Positions 16,836 to 25,172 of a stretch of 64,000 nt of DNA are shown here, in pieces. The translations under genes were made by a program, and so were the position numbers. Numbering within the stretch: position 1 is the stretch's first letter; every line of letters starts with the position of its first letter. The notes below the pieces were generated by a model. It made no database searches. It worked only from the letters and a program-made list of their open reading frames with translations, and was not told the origin of the DNA. This DNA is from Pseudomonas sp. ACN8 (GTDB lineage: Bacteria > Pseudomonadota > Gammaproteobacteria > Pseudomonadales > Pseudomonadaceae). The stretch covers positions 124,001 through 188,000 of the forward strand of contig NZ_MRCS01000002.1 of assembly GCF_002303925.1 (NCBI RefSeq), read 5' to 3'.

Positions 16836-18176
16836 ATGACTTTCGCCACCCTTGGCCTAATCGAACCCTTGCTGCGCTCCCTCGAGACGCTCGGCTACCA
16901 GACTCCGACGCCGGTTCAGGCGCAAGCCATTCCGGCGGTGCTGGCCGGTCGTGACCTGATGGCCGCCGCCCAGACCGGCACCGGCAAGACCGCCGGTTTC
17001 GCCCTGCCGCTGTTGCAACTGCTGGCCATGGAAGGGCCGAAAGTCACCGCCAACTCGGTCCGCGCGCTGATCCTGGTACCGACCCGCGAGCTGGCCGAGC
17101 AGGTTCACGAAGCCGTGCGCCAGTACGCCGAAAACCTGCCGCTGCGCACCTACGCGGTATATGGCGGCGTCAGCATCAACCCGCAGATGATGAAGCTGCG
17201 CAGCGGTGTCGACCTGTTGGTGGCGACCCCGGGCCGCTTGCTCGACCTGTTCCGCCAGAACGCGCTGAAGTTCAACCAGTTGCAAACCCTGGTGCTGGAC
17301 GAAGCCGACCGTATGCTCGACCTGGGCTTTTCCGAGGAACTGGCGAACATTTACCGCGCGCTCCCTAAGAAACGTCAGACGCTGTTGTTCTCCGCAACCT
17401 TCTCCGATGACATCCGCCTGCTGGCCGGGCAGATGCTCAACGATCCGCTGACCATCGAAGTCAGCCCGCGCAACGTCGCGGCCAATACGGTCAAGCAATG
17501 GATCGTGACGGTGGACAAGAAGCGCAAGCCGGAGCTGTTCGTTCACCTGATGCGCAAGGGCAAGTGGAAGCAGGTGCTGGTGTTCGCCAAGACCCGCAAC
17601 GGCGTGGATGCGCTGGTGGATAAACTTCAGGGGCTGGGCATCAATGCCGACGGCATCCACGGCGACAAACCCCAGGCGACTCGTCAGCGCGCACTGGATC
17701 GTTTCAAGGCGAGTGAAGTGCAGATTCTGGTCGCCACCGACGTGGCGGCTCGTGGTCTGGATATCGAAGATCTGCCGATGGTGGTCAACTTCGATTTGCC
17801 GATAGTCGCTGAGGACTACATCCACCGCATCGGTCGTACCGGCCGCGCGGGTTCGACCGGCGAGGCGATTTCCCTGGTCTGCGCCGATGAAGTGAATCTG
17901 CTCTCGGCCATCGAGATGTTGACCCGCCAGACCTTGAAGCGGCAGAACGAGCCGGACTTCGAACCTGAGCACCGCGTGCCGGACACCGATGCCAGTGGCC
18001 AGGTCGTGAAGAAGCCGAAGAAACCGAAGAAACCAAAGGCTTCCGGTGGTGGCGGTGGTAAACGCAATCTGGGCAAGTGGGTGGATAGCGGGGAAGTTGC
18101 GCCGGCGGAGCCTTCGATCAAGCCTGTGCGCAAGGTGCCGGTGTTCAATACCGGGCCGCGTAAGCGCAAGCCTTGA
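16836..18176 (+). CDS. rhlE: DEAD-box RNA helicase RhlE
   Basis: 446 aa. Q motif YQTPTPVQAQAIPAV, Walker A AAQTGTGKTAG, PTRELAEQV, Walker B LDEADRMLDLGF, SAT in LLFSATFSDD, ATDVAARGLDIEDL, and HRIGRTGRAG are all intact. The C-terminal 70 residues are basic with a Lys-Pro repeat (KKPKKPKKPKASGGGGGK), as expected for RhlE-type helicases that bind RNA through a disordered tail. It unwinds RNA in ribosome assembly and mRNA decay. Confidence 0.93.
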   Translation: MTFATLGLIEPLLRSLETLGYQTPTPVQAQAIPAVLAGRDLMAAAQTGTGKTAGFALPLLQLLAMEGPKVTANSVRALILVPTRELAEQVHEAVRQYAENLPLRTYAVYGGVSINPQMMKLRSGVDLLVATPGRLLDLFRQNALKFNQLQTLVLDEADRMLDLGFSEELANIYRALPKKRQTLLFSATFSDDIRLLAGQMLNDPLTIEVSPRNVAANTVKQWIVTVDKKRKPELFVHLMRKGKWKQVLVFAKTRNGVDALVDKLQGLGINADGIHGDKPQATRQRALDRFKASEVQILVATDVAARGLDIEDLPMVVNFDLPIVAEDYIHRIGRTGRAGSTGEAISLVCADEVNLLSAIEMLTRQTLKRQNEPDFEPEHRVPDTDASGQVVKKPKKPKKPKASGGGGGKRNLGKWVDSGEVAPAEPSIKPVRKVPVFNTGPRKRKP

Positions 18177-18200
18177 TTACGCACTGCGTCCGTTAGGCCG

Positions 18201-18280
18201 TCATCGCCAGCAGGCTGGCTCCCACAGGTTTTTTGTGAGCGACACAAATCCCGTGTGGGAGCCAGCCTGCTGGCGATGGG
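18201..18280. repeat. REP doublet (GCCAGCAGGCTGGC variant)
   Basis: Inverted pair in which both arms carry the variant core CGCCAGCAGGCTGGCTCCCA / TGGGAGCCAGCCTGCTGGCG instead of GCGAGCAGGCTCGC. The matched changes keep each stem paired. It lies between convergent genes. Confidence 0.88.
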
Positions 18281-18293
18281 AGCTGCGCGGTCA

Positions 18294-19535
18294 TCAACCC
18301 TTGCGCCGCAACCACTCCACCATCCCCAACCCCGCCGCCCGCCCGCTGGCGAAACACGCGGTCAGCAGATAGCCGCCGGTCGGCGCTTCCCAATCGAGCA
18401 TTTCCCCCGCGCAAAACACGCCAGGCAGTTGCTTGAGCATCAATCGCTCATCCATTGCCTCGAACAACACACCGCCAGCGCTGCTGATGGCCTCGTCCAG
18501 TGGACGGGGTTTCACCAATGTCAGTGGTAATGCCTTGATCGATTGGGCCAGCAGGCTCGGGTCGGTAAACGCTTCGGCAGGCGTGAGTTCACGCAATAGC
18601 GCCGCTTTTACGCCATCGATGCCCAACTGACTGTGCAGGTGTTTGGCCATGGATCGCGATCCCCGTGGCTTGCTCAACGCCGCTTGAATTTTATCCACAG
18701 GCCGGCCGGGCAACAGGTCCAGATGAATGGTTGCCGAGCCGTGCCGGTTGATCGCCTCGCGGATCGGTGCCGACAGGGCGTAGATCAAACTGCCTTCGAT
18801 TCCGGTGGCAGTAATCACACATTCGCCTAGTCGCGGAACGTCATCATTAAGACCGATGGCGATATTTTTCAGCGGGGCGCCGGCGAATTTGCTGACCATC
18901 AATTCGCTCCAGGCCTGCACCTCGAAGCCGCAATTACTGGGTTGCAACGGCGCCAGTCCTACACCGTGCTGCTCCAGTGGCAGCATCCACGCGCCATCCG
19001 AACCCAGTCGCGACCAACTGCCGCCACCGAGGGCGAGCAGGGTGGCATCGGCTTGCACGGTCTTTTCACCTTCCGGACTGTCGATGCGCAAATCGCCACG
19101 CTCGTCCCAGCCGAGCCAGCGGTGGCGGGTGTGGATAACTACGCCGCTGTCGCGCAGGCGCTTGAGCCAGGCGCGCAGCAATGGCGCGGCCTTCATGTCG
19201 GTGGGGAATACCCGGCCGGAGCTGCCGACGAAGGTATCGATGCCCAGGTCATGAATCCACCGGCACAAAGCTTCGGCGCCGAAGCCGCGCAGCAGCGGGG
19301 CGATCTGCGGGGCGCGTTCGGCGTAGCGCGAGAGAAACGCCGGATAGGCTTCGGAGTGCGTGATGTTCATGCCGCCGACGCCGGCCAGGAGGAATTTTCG
19401 TCCGACCGAGGGCATGCCGTCGTACAGGTCGACCGTGATCCCGGCCTGGCTCAACACTTCGGCCGCCATCAGTCCGGCGGGGCCGCCGCCGATGATGGCG
19501 ACGTGAGGGGGAAGGGCTGGCGAAGATTGGGTCAT
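18294..19535 (-). CDS. HI0933-like FAD-dependent flavoprotein (TIGR03862 type)
   Basis: 413 aa from an ATG just before the Rossmann fold (MTQSSPALPPHVAIIGGGPA); another ATG 36 nt upstream is possible and neither has a strong ribosome-binding site. Dinucleotide-binding GGGPAGLMAAEVL, then GRKFLLAGVGGMNITHSE and a C-terminal AGEMLDWEAPTGGYLLTACF FAD contact. This is the HI0933/YhiN family, related to flavin oxidoreductases, whose substrates are unknown. Confidence 0.87.
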   Translation of the reverse strand: MTQSSPALPPHVAIIGGGPAGLMAAEVLSQAGITVDLYDGMPSVGRKFLLAGVGGMNITHSEAYPAFLSRYAERAPQIAPLLRGFGAEALCRWIHDLGIDTFVGSSGRVFPTDMKAAPLLRAWLKRLRDSGVVIHTRHRWLGWDERGDLRIDSPEGEKTVQADATLLALGGGSWSRLGSDGAWMLPLEQHGVGLAPLQPSNCGFEVQAWSELMVSKFAGAPLKNIAIGLNDDVPRLGECVITATGIEGSLIYALSAPIREAINRHGSATIHLDLLPGRPVDKIQAALSKPRGSRSMAKHLHSQLGIDGVKAALLRELTPAEAFTDPSLLAQSIKALPLTLVKPRPLDEAISSAGGVLFEAMDERLMLKQLPGVFCAGEMLDWEAPTGGYLLTACFASGRAAGLGMVEWLRRKG

Positions 19536-19587
19536 GGGATGCGCTGCGGTCTGGCGGGATAAGCCGGGCATTCTACCAGCCCCGCCC

Positions 19588-19680
19588 CCTGTAGGAGCGA
19601 GCCTGCTCGCGATGGCGGCGGTACATTCAACATCTGTGGGCCTGACAGACCGCTATCGCGAGCAGGCTCACTCCTACAGG
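19588..19680. repeat. REP doublet
   Basis: GTAGGAGCGAGCCTGCTCGC and inverse GCGAGCAGGCTCACTCCTAC. Both arms share the TAGG/CCTA variant; the right arm has one further G-to-A change. Confidence 0.9.
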
Positions 19681-19768
19681 GTTTAGAGGTGTCTTTGAAG
19701 GGTGGTTAAAAAACAGTCAGTGTTCTGTAGCCTATACGCCGTGTGGGCTGTAGGCCCTTTCACTCAGG

Positions 19769-19814
19769 TTATCCACAGGCAGTTCCACAGGCATTGTGGG
19801 TAAAGCATCCACAG
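19769..19814. promoter_or_regulatory. Cluster of DnaA-box-like nonamers
   Basis: A consensus TTATCCACA (19769-19777) is followed by a second TCCACAGGCA copy (19784-19793), an inverted TGTGGGTAA (19795-19803, one mismatch from the box) and GCATCCACAG (19805-19814). All are within 46 nt at the 3' end of the histone-deacetylase-like gene. Function uncertain. Confidence 0.35.
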
Positions 19815-19815
19815 T

Positions 19816-20742
19816 TCAGTGACAACCTGATGACTGCCAGACGCGTTGCGCGCTGTGATGGAGGATGCCGTGACGGCGGGCCAGGGCCTGGCGGTCCTTG
19901 CTGTAGCCGCCGCCGATTACCCCGACGAGCGGAATGTCACGGCCCAGGCAATGGCGCATCACGCTTTCATCGCGGGCGGCGACGCCTTCGTCTGTCAGCT
20001 TCAGATAACCCAGGGCGTCGTCCTTATGCACATCGACCCCGGCGTCATACAGTACCAGGTCCGGTTGGTAGAGCGGCAGCAGGTAGTTGAGTGCATCGTC
20101 CACGACCTTCAGGTAATCGGCATCGCCCATGCCGTTGGGCAGTGGAATGTCCCAGTCGCTTTCGGCCTTGCGTGCGGGAAAATTCTTTTCGCAGTGCAGG
20201 GAAACGGTCACTGCTTCCGGGGTGTTGTGCAGTATTCGTGCAGTCCCGTCGCCCTGATGCACGTCGCAATCGAAGATCAGCACCCGGTTCACCCTTCCAC
20301 TTTCCAGCAGGTAATGGCTGATCACCGCCAGGTCATTGAAGATGCAAAATCCGGCCGGATAGTCGTAGTGCGCGTGGTGGGTACCGCCCGCCAGGTGACA
20401 GGCCAGGCCATACTCCAGCGCCTTTTCGGCCGCCAGCAACGAACCGCCGACCGCCCGCACCGTACGTCGGGCCAGGGCTTCGTTCCAGGGCAGGCCGAGG
20501 CGGCGCTGGTCTTCGCGGGATAATTCGCCACTCATGTAGCGCTCGATGTACGAAGGGTCATGGGCGAGGGCGAGAATATCTGCCGGACACAGATCCGGGC
20601 GCAGCAAGTCGACGTCGCGGGTCAGACCGCTGTCCACCAGGTGATCGCGCAACAGGCGGAACTTATCCATGGGAAAGCGGTGATCCGCCGGAAACTCGGG
20701 GCTGTAGTCTTCGTGATAAATCAGCGGCAGTGGCATGGTCAT
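19816..20742 (-). CDS. Histone deacetylase-family (class II/acetoin-polyamine amidohydrolase-like) protein
   Basis: 308 aa from MTMPLPLIYHEDY. The arginase-deacetylase fold is shown by HLAGGTHHAHYDYPAGFCIF (tandem His), the zinc ligands in FDCDVHQGDGTA, and LYDAGVDVHKDDALG. These residues hydrolyse an acetyl-amide bond, for example on acetylated polyamines or lysine. The catalytic His-His, the Asp/His ligands and the second Asp are all present, so activity is expected. It is divergent from a GNAT acetyltransferase with only 73 nt between the starts; an acetylation/deacetylation pair is possible but not shown. Confidence 0.87.
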   Translation of the reverse strand: MTMPLPLIYHEDYSPEFPADHRFPMDKFRLLRDHLVDSGLTRDVDLLRPDLCPADILALAHDPSYIERYMSGELSREDQRRLGLPWNEALARRTVRAVGGSLLAAEKALEYGLACHLAGGTHHAHYDYPAGFCIFNDLAVISHYLLESGRVNRVLIFDCDVHQGDGTARILHNTPEAVTVSLHCEKNFPARKAESDWDIPLPNGMGDADYLKVVDDALNYLLPLYQPDLVLYDAGVDVHKDDALGYLKLTDEGVAARDESVMRHCLGRDIPLVGVIGGGYSKDRQALARRHGILHHSAQRVWQSSGCH

Positions 20743-20815
20743 TTCATGTAGGAATGAGAGAGGGATCCTATCAGCGTTGTAGACTTGCAGCATGCAAACG
20801 GAGGGGCGGTGAGCA

Positions 20816-21385
20816 ATGGAGCCAATACTGGAACTTGAAAGCGCTCGGCTGCTGTTGCGCCAGTGGCGCGATGAAGATTTAGCGGACTTTGCCGCGATGT
20901 GTGCCGATCCGCAGGTGATGCGCTATTTCCCGGCAACCTTGAGCCGGCTGGAAAGCGCATCATTGATCGGGCGAATCCGTGGTCATTTCGCCGAGCATGG
21001 TTATGGTCTCTGGGCTTTGCAGCGCAAGGATTCTGGCCAGTTCATCGGGTTTACCGGGCTTGGCGTGGTCGGTTTCGACGCACCCTTTACCCCGGCCACG
21101 GAAATCGGCTGGCGCCTGGCCCGCGAGCACTGGGGCTTGGGTTACGCCAGCGAAGCGGCGTGGACCGTTCTGCGCTGCGGGTTCGACCGCTTGCCGCTGC
21201 AAGAGGTCGTGGCCTTCACGACGCAAACCAATCTGCCGTCAGAGAAAGTCATGCAGGCCATCGGCATGCACCATGATCCGGAAAATGACTTCGATCACCC
21301 GCGACTCGAAGCCGATCACCCGTTGCGTCGGCATGTGTTGTATCGCATCAGCCGCGAGCAATGGCTGCAAACCTTGCATGGATAA
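20816..21385 (+). CDS. GNAT-family N-acetyltransferase (RimJ/RimL-like)
   Basis: 189 aa, ATG behind GGAGGGGCGG. Matches the RimJ/RimL subgroup: LESARLLLRQWRDEDLADFA at the start, FIGFTGLGVV in the middle, and REHWGLGYASEAAWTVLRCG for acetyl-CoA binding, then TNLPSEKVMQAIGM. It transfers an acetyl group from acetyl-CoA to an amine, on a protein N-terminus or small molecule. Substrate unknown. Confidence 0.88.
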   Translation: MEPILELESARLLLRQWRDEDLADFAAMCADPQVMRYFPATLSRLESASLIGRIRGHFAEHGYGLWALQRKDSGQFIGFTGLGVVGFDAPFTPATEIGWRLAREHWGLGYASEAAWTVLRCGFDRLPLQEVVAFTTQTNLPSEKVMQAIGMHHDPENDFDHPRLEADHPLRRHVLYRISREQWLQTLHG

Positions 21386-21489
21386 CCTGACACGGACGTT
21401 TACAATGGCCCTCATGGGCAGAGTCCCGAAACTGAATCGACCGTAGCAGCCAAGGCTGCGCGGCCATGTTTTGCCTGAGGAGCATCTGA

Positions 21490-22359
21490 ATGAGCCAAGT
21501 GTTGGATGATCTGGTCGACCTGCTGACCCTGGAACCGATCGAAGAAAACCTGTTCCGTGGTCGTAGCCAGGACCTGGGGTTTCGTCAGCTGTTCGGTGGT
21601 CAGGTGCTCGGCCAGTCGCTGTCGGCGGCCAGTCAGACGGTTGAAGAGGCGCGCCATGTGCATTCGATGCACGGCTATTTCCTGCGTCCGGGCGATGCCG
21701 GATTACCGGTGGTGTATCAGGTTGACCGGGTGCGTGACGGTGGCAGTTTCAGCACGCGCCGGGTGACGGCGATCCAGAAGGGCCACCCGATCTTCACCTG
21801 CAGTGCGTCGTTCCAGTACGACGAAGAAGGCTTTCAGCACCAGACCGAAATGCCGCAAGTGGTCGGTCCGGAAAACCTGCCATCGGAGCTGGAGATCACC
21901 CAGCAGCGCGCGCACCTGATCCCTGAGAAAATGCGCGAAAAACTGCTGTGCCCGAAGCCGATCGAATTTCGACCGGTGACCGAGAAGGATCCTTACAACC
22001 CGCTGCCCTCCGATCCGGTCAAGTACGTCTGGTTCCGCGCCGACGGGGCGTTGGCCGATTCGCCGGCGCTGCATAAATACCTGCTGGCCTACGCCTCGGA
22101 CTTCGGTCTGCTGGTCACCTCGATGCAGCCCCACGGCAAAACGGTCTGGAACAAGGACATGCAGGTGGCCAGCCTCGATCACGCGCTGTGGTTCCATCAG
22201 GACCTGCGTGCCGATGACTGGTTGCTCTACGCGATGGACAGTCCGTGGGCCGGCAACTCCCGTGGATTCTCCCGTGGCAGCGTGTTCAACCGCGCGGGGC
22301 AACTGGTGGCCTCGGTCACCCAGGAAGGCTTGATCCGTCACCGCAAGGATTGGGCATGA
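21490..22359 (+). CDS. tesB: Acyl-CoA thioesterase II
   Basis: 289 aa, ATG after GAGGAG. Double hot-dog protein of normal length: FRGRSQDLGFRQLFGGQVLG, HSMHGYFLRPGDAGLPVVYQ, FSTRRVTAIQKGHPIF in repeat one and LASLDHALWFH-like ASLDHALWFHQDLRADDWLL in repeat two. It hydrolyses medium and long acyl-CoAs to free acids in the cytoplasm. The stop overlaps the ATG of the next gene (ATGA), indicating coupled translation. Confidence 0.93.
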   Translation: MSQVLDDLVDLLTLEPIEENLFRGRSQDLGFRQLFGGQVLGQSLSAASQTVEEARHVHSMHGYFLRPGDAGLPVVYQVDRVRDGGSFSTRRVTAIQKGHPIFTCSASFQYDEEGFQHQTEMPQVVGPENLPSELEITQQRAHLIPEKMREKLLCPKPIEFRPVTEKDPYNPLPSDPVKYVWFRADGALADSPALHKYLLAYASDFGLLVTSMQPHGKTVWNKDMQVASLDHALWFHQDLRADDWLLYAMDSPWAGNSRGFSRGSVFNRAGQLVASVTQEGLIRHRKDWA

Positions 22360-22949
22360 GCCTGGCCGACGTGCGTCACTGGGTGTTCGACATGGACGGC
22401 ACCCTGACGGTGGCCGTGCACGACTTCGCGGCGATTCGCGTGGCGTTGGCGATCCCTGCCGAACACGACATCCTGACCCACCTCGCCGCGCTGCCAGCCG
22501 ATGAGGCCGCAGCCAAACATGCCTGGCTGCTGGAGCATGAGCGGGACCTGGCCCTCGGTTCGCAACCGGCACCGGGTGCGGTGGAACTGGTGCGCGAGCT
22601 GGCCGGGCGCGGTTATCGCCTGGGCATTCTCACGCGCAATGCCCGGGAGCTGGCACATGTCACGCTGGAGGCCATTGGCCTGGCCGACTGCTTTGCGCTG
22701 GAGGATGTGCTGGGTCGCGATGATGCGCCGCCCAAGCCGCATCCGGGCGGGTTGCTGAAACTGGCCGAAGCGTGGAAGGTGCCGGCGAGCGAGATGGTGA
22801 TGGTCGGTGACTACCGCTTCGATCTCGATTGCGGGCGAGCGGCGGGGGCGCGGACTGTGTTGGTGAATTTGCCGGATAATCCATGGCCGGAATTGACCGA
22901 TTGGCATGCGGCGGATTGTGTTGAGTTGCGGCAGATGCTGTTGGCTTGA
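22356..22949 (+). CDS. HAD-superfamily phosphatase
   Basis: 197 aa. The start is the ATG that overlaps the tesB stop. HAD motif I is FDMDGTLT (nucleophile Asp), motif II ILTRN, motif III/IV KPHPGGLLKLAEAW and MVGDYRFDLDCG. A helical cap lies at residues 20-75. It should dephosphorylate a small metabolite; the closest well-known relatives are phosphoglycolate-phosphatase-like enzymes. A REP doublet follows. Confidence 0.87.
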   Translation: MSLADVRHWVFDMDGTLTVAVHDFAAIRVALAIPAEHDILTHLAALPADEAAAKHAWLLEHERDLALGSQPAPGAVELVRELAGRGYRLGILTRNARELAHVTLEAIGLADCFALEDVLGRDDAPPKPHPGGLLKLAEAWKVPASEMVMVGDYRFDLDCGRAAGARTVLVNLPDNPWPELTDWHAADCVELRQMLLA

Positions 22950-22971
22950 GTGCTTCGTTGCCTGGTCAACC

Positions 22972-23070
22972 GCCATCGCGAGCAGGCTCGCTCCCACATG
23001 TGATCTCTGGTGTCCACAAATGATGTGTTCACCGCAAAATCCTTGTGGGAGCGAGCCTGCTCGCGATGGC
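22972..23070. repeat. REP doublet
   Basis: Here the pair is in the opposite orientation to most: GCGAGCAGGCTCGCTCCCAC first, then GTGGGAGCGAGCCTGCTCGC after about 50 nt. Both arms carry the same GGG/CCC variant. It separates two convergent genes. Confidence 0.9.
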
Positions 23071-23092
23071 GTCAGTTCAAGCCCCGAAAATC

Positions 23093-24052
23093 TTACTGCC
23101 CAAACAAAGCCTTCTGCCCCTCCGGCGATGTAAACATCCCATCCCCGTCATGCCCGACCCCGGGTACTTCTATCAGCTGCTGCTTCAACCCTTGCGGTTG
23201 CAGCCGCTTCAGATAATCGAAGTAAAAACGCCCACGGGTCAATCGAGACGGCCCTTGCGCCCTGGCCTCACAACTCTTGTCCAGCGCCGGATGATTCGGG
23301 TCAGTATCCTGCTGCCCCAGCAGATAAACGACTTCACGCTTGAGGTAACTTTCCTGCAACTGCGCCGCGGTTTGTCCTTCGGCATAGGTCGGTAAATCTG
23401 CCAGCCCGTACTTCCAGCGATTGAATTGCGGGCAACCGGCGTGGCTGAACGCCACGGGCCGGCGCTCATCGAAATAAGCGTAGGAGGACGGATTGGCAAT
23501 CACATAGCGCACCTGCACGCCGGCCGCATCGAGCTCTGACTGCGCGTGACCGAGCAATGCATAGCGCTGAACCACCTGCGCGCCACCGGAATGCCCGGCG
23601 ATGACGATTTGCTTCACCTCCGGAAACTGCTGACGGTCACCCACGCGGGCGATGATTTCGTCGAGCGCCGCGTAGGAACTCAGCCGAAACGGTGCCGTGG
23701 ATTCTCCGCCGGCCATCCATTCATTGCCTTGCCAGCGCAAAACGGTGTCGGCCACCGGATGGACCGCAACATCGGTTTCATTGAGAAATTGCGGGGCGAT
23801 CACCAGGGTCGTTGCGCTTTGCCCGGCCAGTTCGGCCGCGTGCTCACCGCTCTGCAGATAGGTTTGCGCATTGCGCAAGCGACCGTGGAGGATGATCAGC
23901 ACCCGTTCGATTTTTGCCGGGGCGGGGCTGATGCCCACCGCGATTTCACCTGATTTCAACAGCAGGCGCCCCGAGCTGAGGTCTTTGACCCCCTGCTCGG
24001 CGGCCTGGGACGTTGCGCAAGTAAACAGAACAACCAACAACCACTTCTTCAT
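23093..24052 (-). CDS. Secreted alpha/beta hydrolase
   Basis: 319 aa with a signal peptide (MKKWLLVVLFTCATSQAAEQ). The oxyanion region is LIILHGRLRNAQTY and the nucleophile Ser155 lies in IAGHSGGAQ; the likely acid and His are in QQDTDPNHP and GVGHDGDGMF. It is probably a periplasmic esterase or related hydrolase. Its ATG follows the stop codon of the upstream metallopeptidase gene with no gap, so the two are one transcription and translation unit. Confidence 0.82.
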   Translation of the reverse strand: MKKWLLVVLFTCATSQAAEQGVKDLSSGRLLLKSGEIAVGISPAPAKIERVLIILHGRLRNAQTYLQSGEHAAELAGQSATTLVIAPQFLNETDVAVHPVADTVLRWQGNEWMAGGESTAPFRLSSYAALDEIIARVGDRQQFPEVKQIVIAGHSGGAQVVQRYALLGHAQSELDAAGVQVRYVIANPSSYAYFDERRPVAFSHAGCPQFNRWKYGLADLPTYAEGQTAAQLQESYLKREVVYLLGQQDTDPNHPALDKSCEARAQGPSRLTRGRFYFDYLKRLQPQGLKQQLIEVPGVGHDGDGMFTSPEGQKALFGQ

Positions 24053-24946
24053 TTACAGATTTTTCGCCGCAAAGGTATCGCACTGGCCAACCTGGCCTTG
24101 GGCGAAACCGGTTTTGAACCAGCGCACCCGTTGCGCCGACGTACCATGGGTGAACGAGTCCGGGACCACACGGCCCTGACCCTGTTGCTGCAAACGATCG
24201 TCACCGATGGCGTTCGCGGCATTCAGTGCTTCTTCGATGTCGCCCGGTTCCAGCCAGTTCAGGCGCTTCTGCGCATTGTTGGCCCAGACGCCGGCCAGGC
24301 AGTCGGCCTGAAGTTCCTGGCGAACCAGCAAGCCACCGTCGCCCTCCATCTGCCGACCCTGCTGGCGCGCTGCCTGAATTTTTGCGGACACCCCAAGCAG
24401 GGTCTGCACATGGTGTCCGACTTCGTGGGCGATCACGTAGGCCTGGGCGAAGTCGCCCGCGGCGGAAAAACGTTGGGACATCTCCTGGAAGAACGCCATG
24501 TCCAGGTAGACCTTCTGGTCGGCCGGGCAATAGAAGGGGCCGGTCGCCGAGGTGGCCAGACCGCAGGCCGAATTCACGCGGTTGCTGAACAGCACCAGGG
24601 TCGGGTCCTTATATTGGCGGCCGACCTGCTGGAAAATCGCACCCCAAGTGTCCTCGGTATCGCCAAGGATTGAACGCACGAACTCCGCGCTTTCATCATT
24701 GACCGGCGGTGCCTTGCGACTCTGGTGGGTGGCGGGCGCCGATTGCTGGTCCATTTGCCCGGCCAGTTGTCCGAGGATCTGCAGCGGATCCTGGCCGGTG
24801 ATCCAGCCGATGCCGACGATCAGGAGGATCGCCGTCAGGCTCAGGCCCTTGCCACCGCCAAAACGCATGCCGCCGCCACCGCCGCCAACATCATCGCCAC
24901 GGGCGTCGACCACGTTGTCGCTGCGTCGGCCTTTTTTCCATAGCAT
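24053..24946 (-). CDS. YpfJ-family neutral zinc metallopeptidase
   Basis: 297 aa from an ATG with GAGG 9 nt upstream. The N-terminus is cytoplasmic and glycine-rich (DDVGGGGGGMRFGGGKGLS), then one membrane helix (SLTAILLIVGIGWITG), then a periplasmic peptidase domain with the zinc motif HEVGHH and CLAGVWANNAQ downstream. FYCPADQKVYLDMAFF is the conserved strand before the active site. Family length and order match YpfJ. Physiological substrate unknown. Confidence 0.9.
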   Translation of the reverse strand: MLWKKGRRSDNVVDARGDDVGGGGGGMRFGGGKGLSLTAILLIVGIGWITGQDPLQILGQLAGQMDQQSAPATHQSRKAPPVNDESAEFVRSILGDTEDTWGAIFQQVGRQYKDPTLVLFSNRVNSACGLATSATGPFYCPADQKVYLDMAFFQEMSQRFSAAGDFAQAYVIAHEVGHHVQTLLGVSAKIQAARQQGRQMEGDGGLLVRQELQADCLAGVWANNAQKRLNWLEPGDIEEALNAANAIGDDRLQQQGQGRVVPDSFTHGTSAQRVRWFKTGFAQGQVGQCDTFAAKNL

Positions 24947-25172
24947 GTGGGAATCCTCTTCTGTTCCGGGTAAAGCTCCGTGCGATGAGTGTTGCTGCCA
25001 AGTGGGAGCGGCGCCAGTCCGGCCGTCCGTCTTTTTTCCGCGCACAGGTTGATTCCCGGCTACCCGTGAAGGGCTGCCGAGAAGCTTTCAGGCTTGTATT
25101 GAACACGGATAACCCATCGAATTCCGTCGGGTGATGGTTTTTTATCGTGAGGGCGATCGCCGGTCTCGCGGA

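Noticed and set aside
19769..19814. Replication origin
   Set aside because: DnaA-like boxes are few, with no AT-rich unwinding region and no dnaA, dnaN or parAB genes; single matches occur by chance elsewhere in the window.
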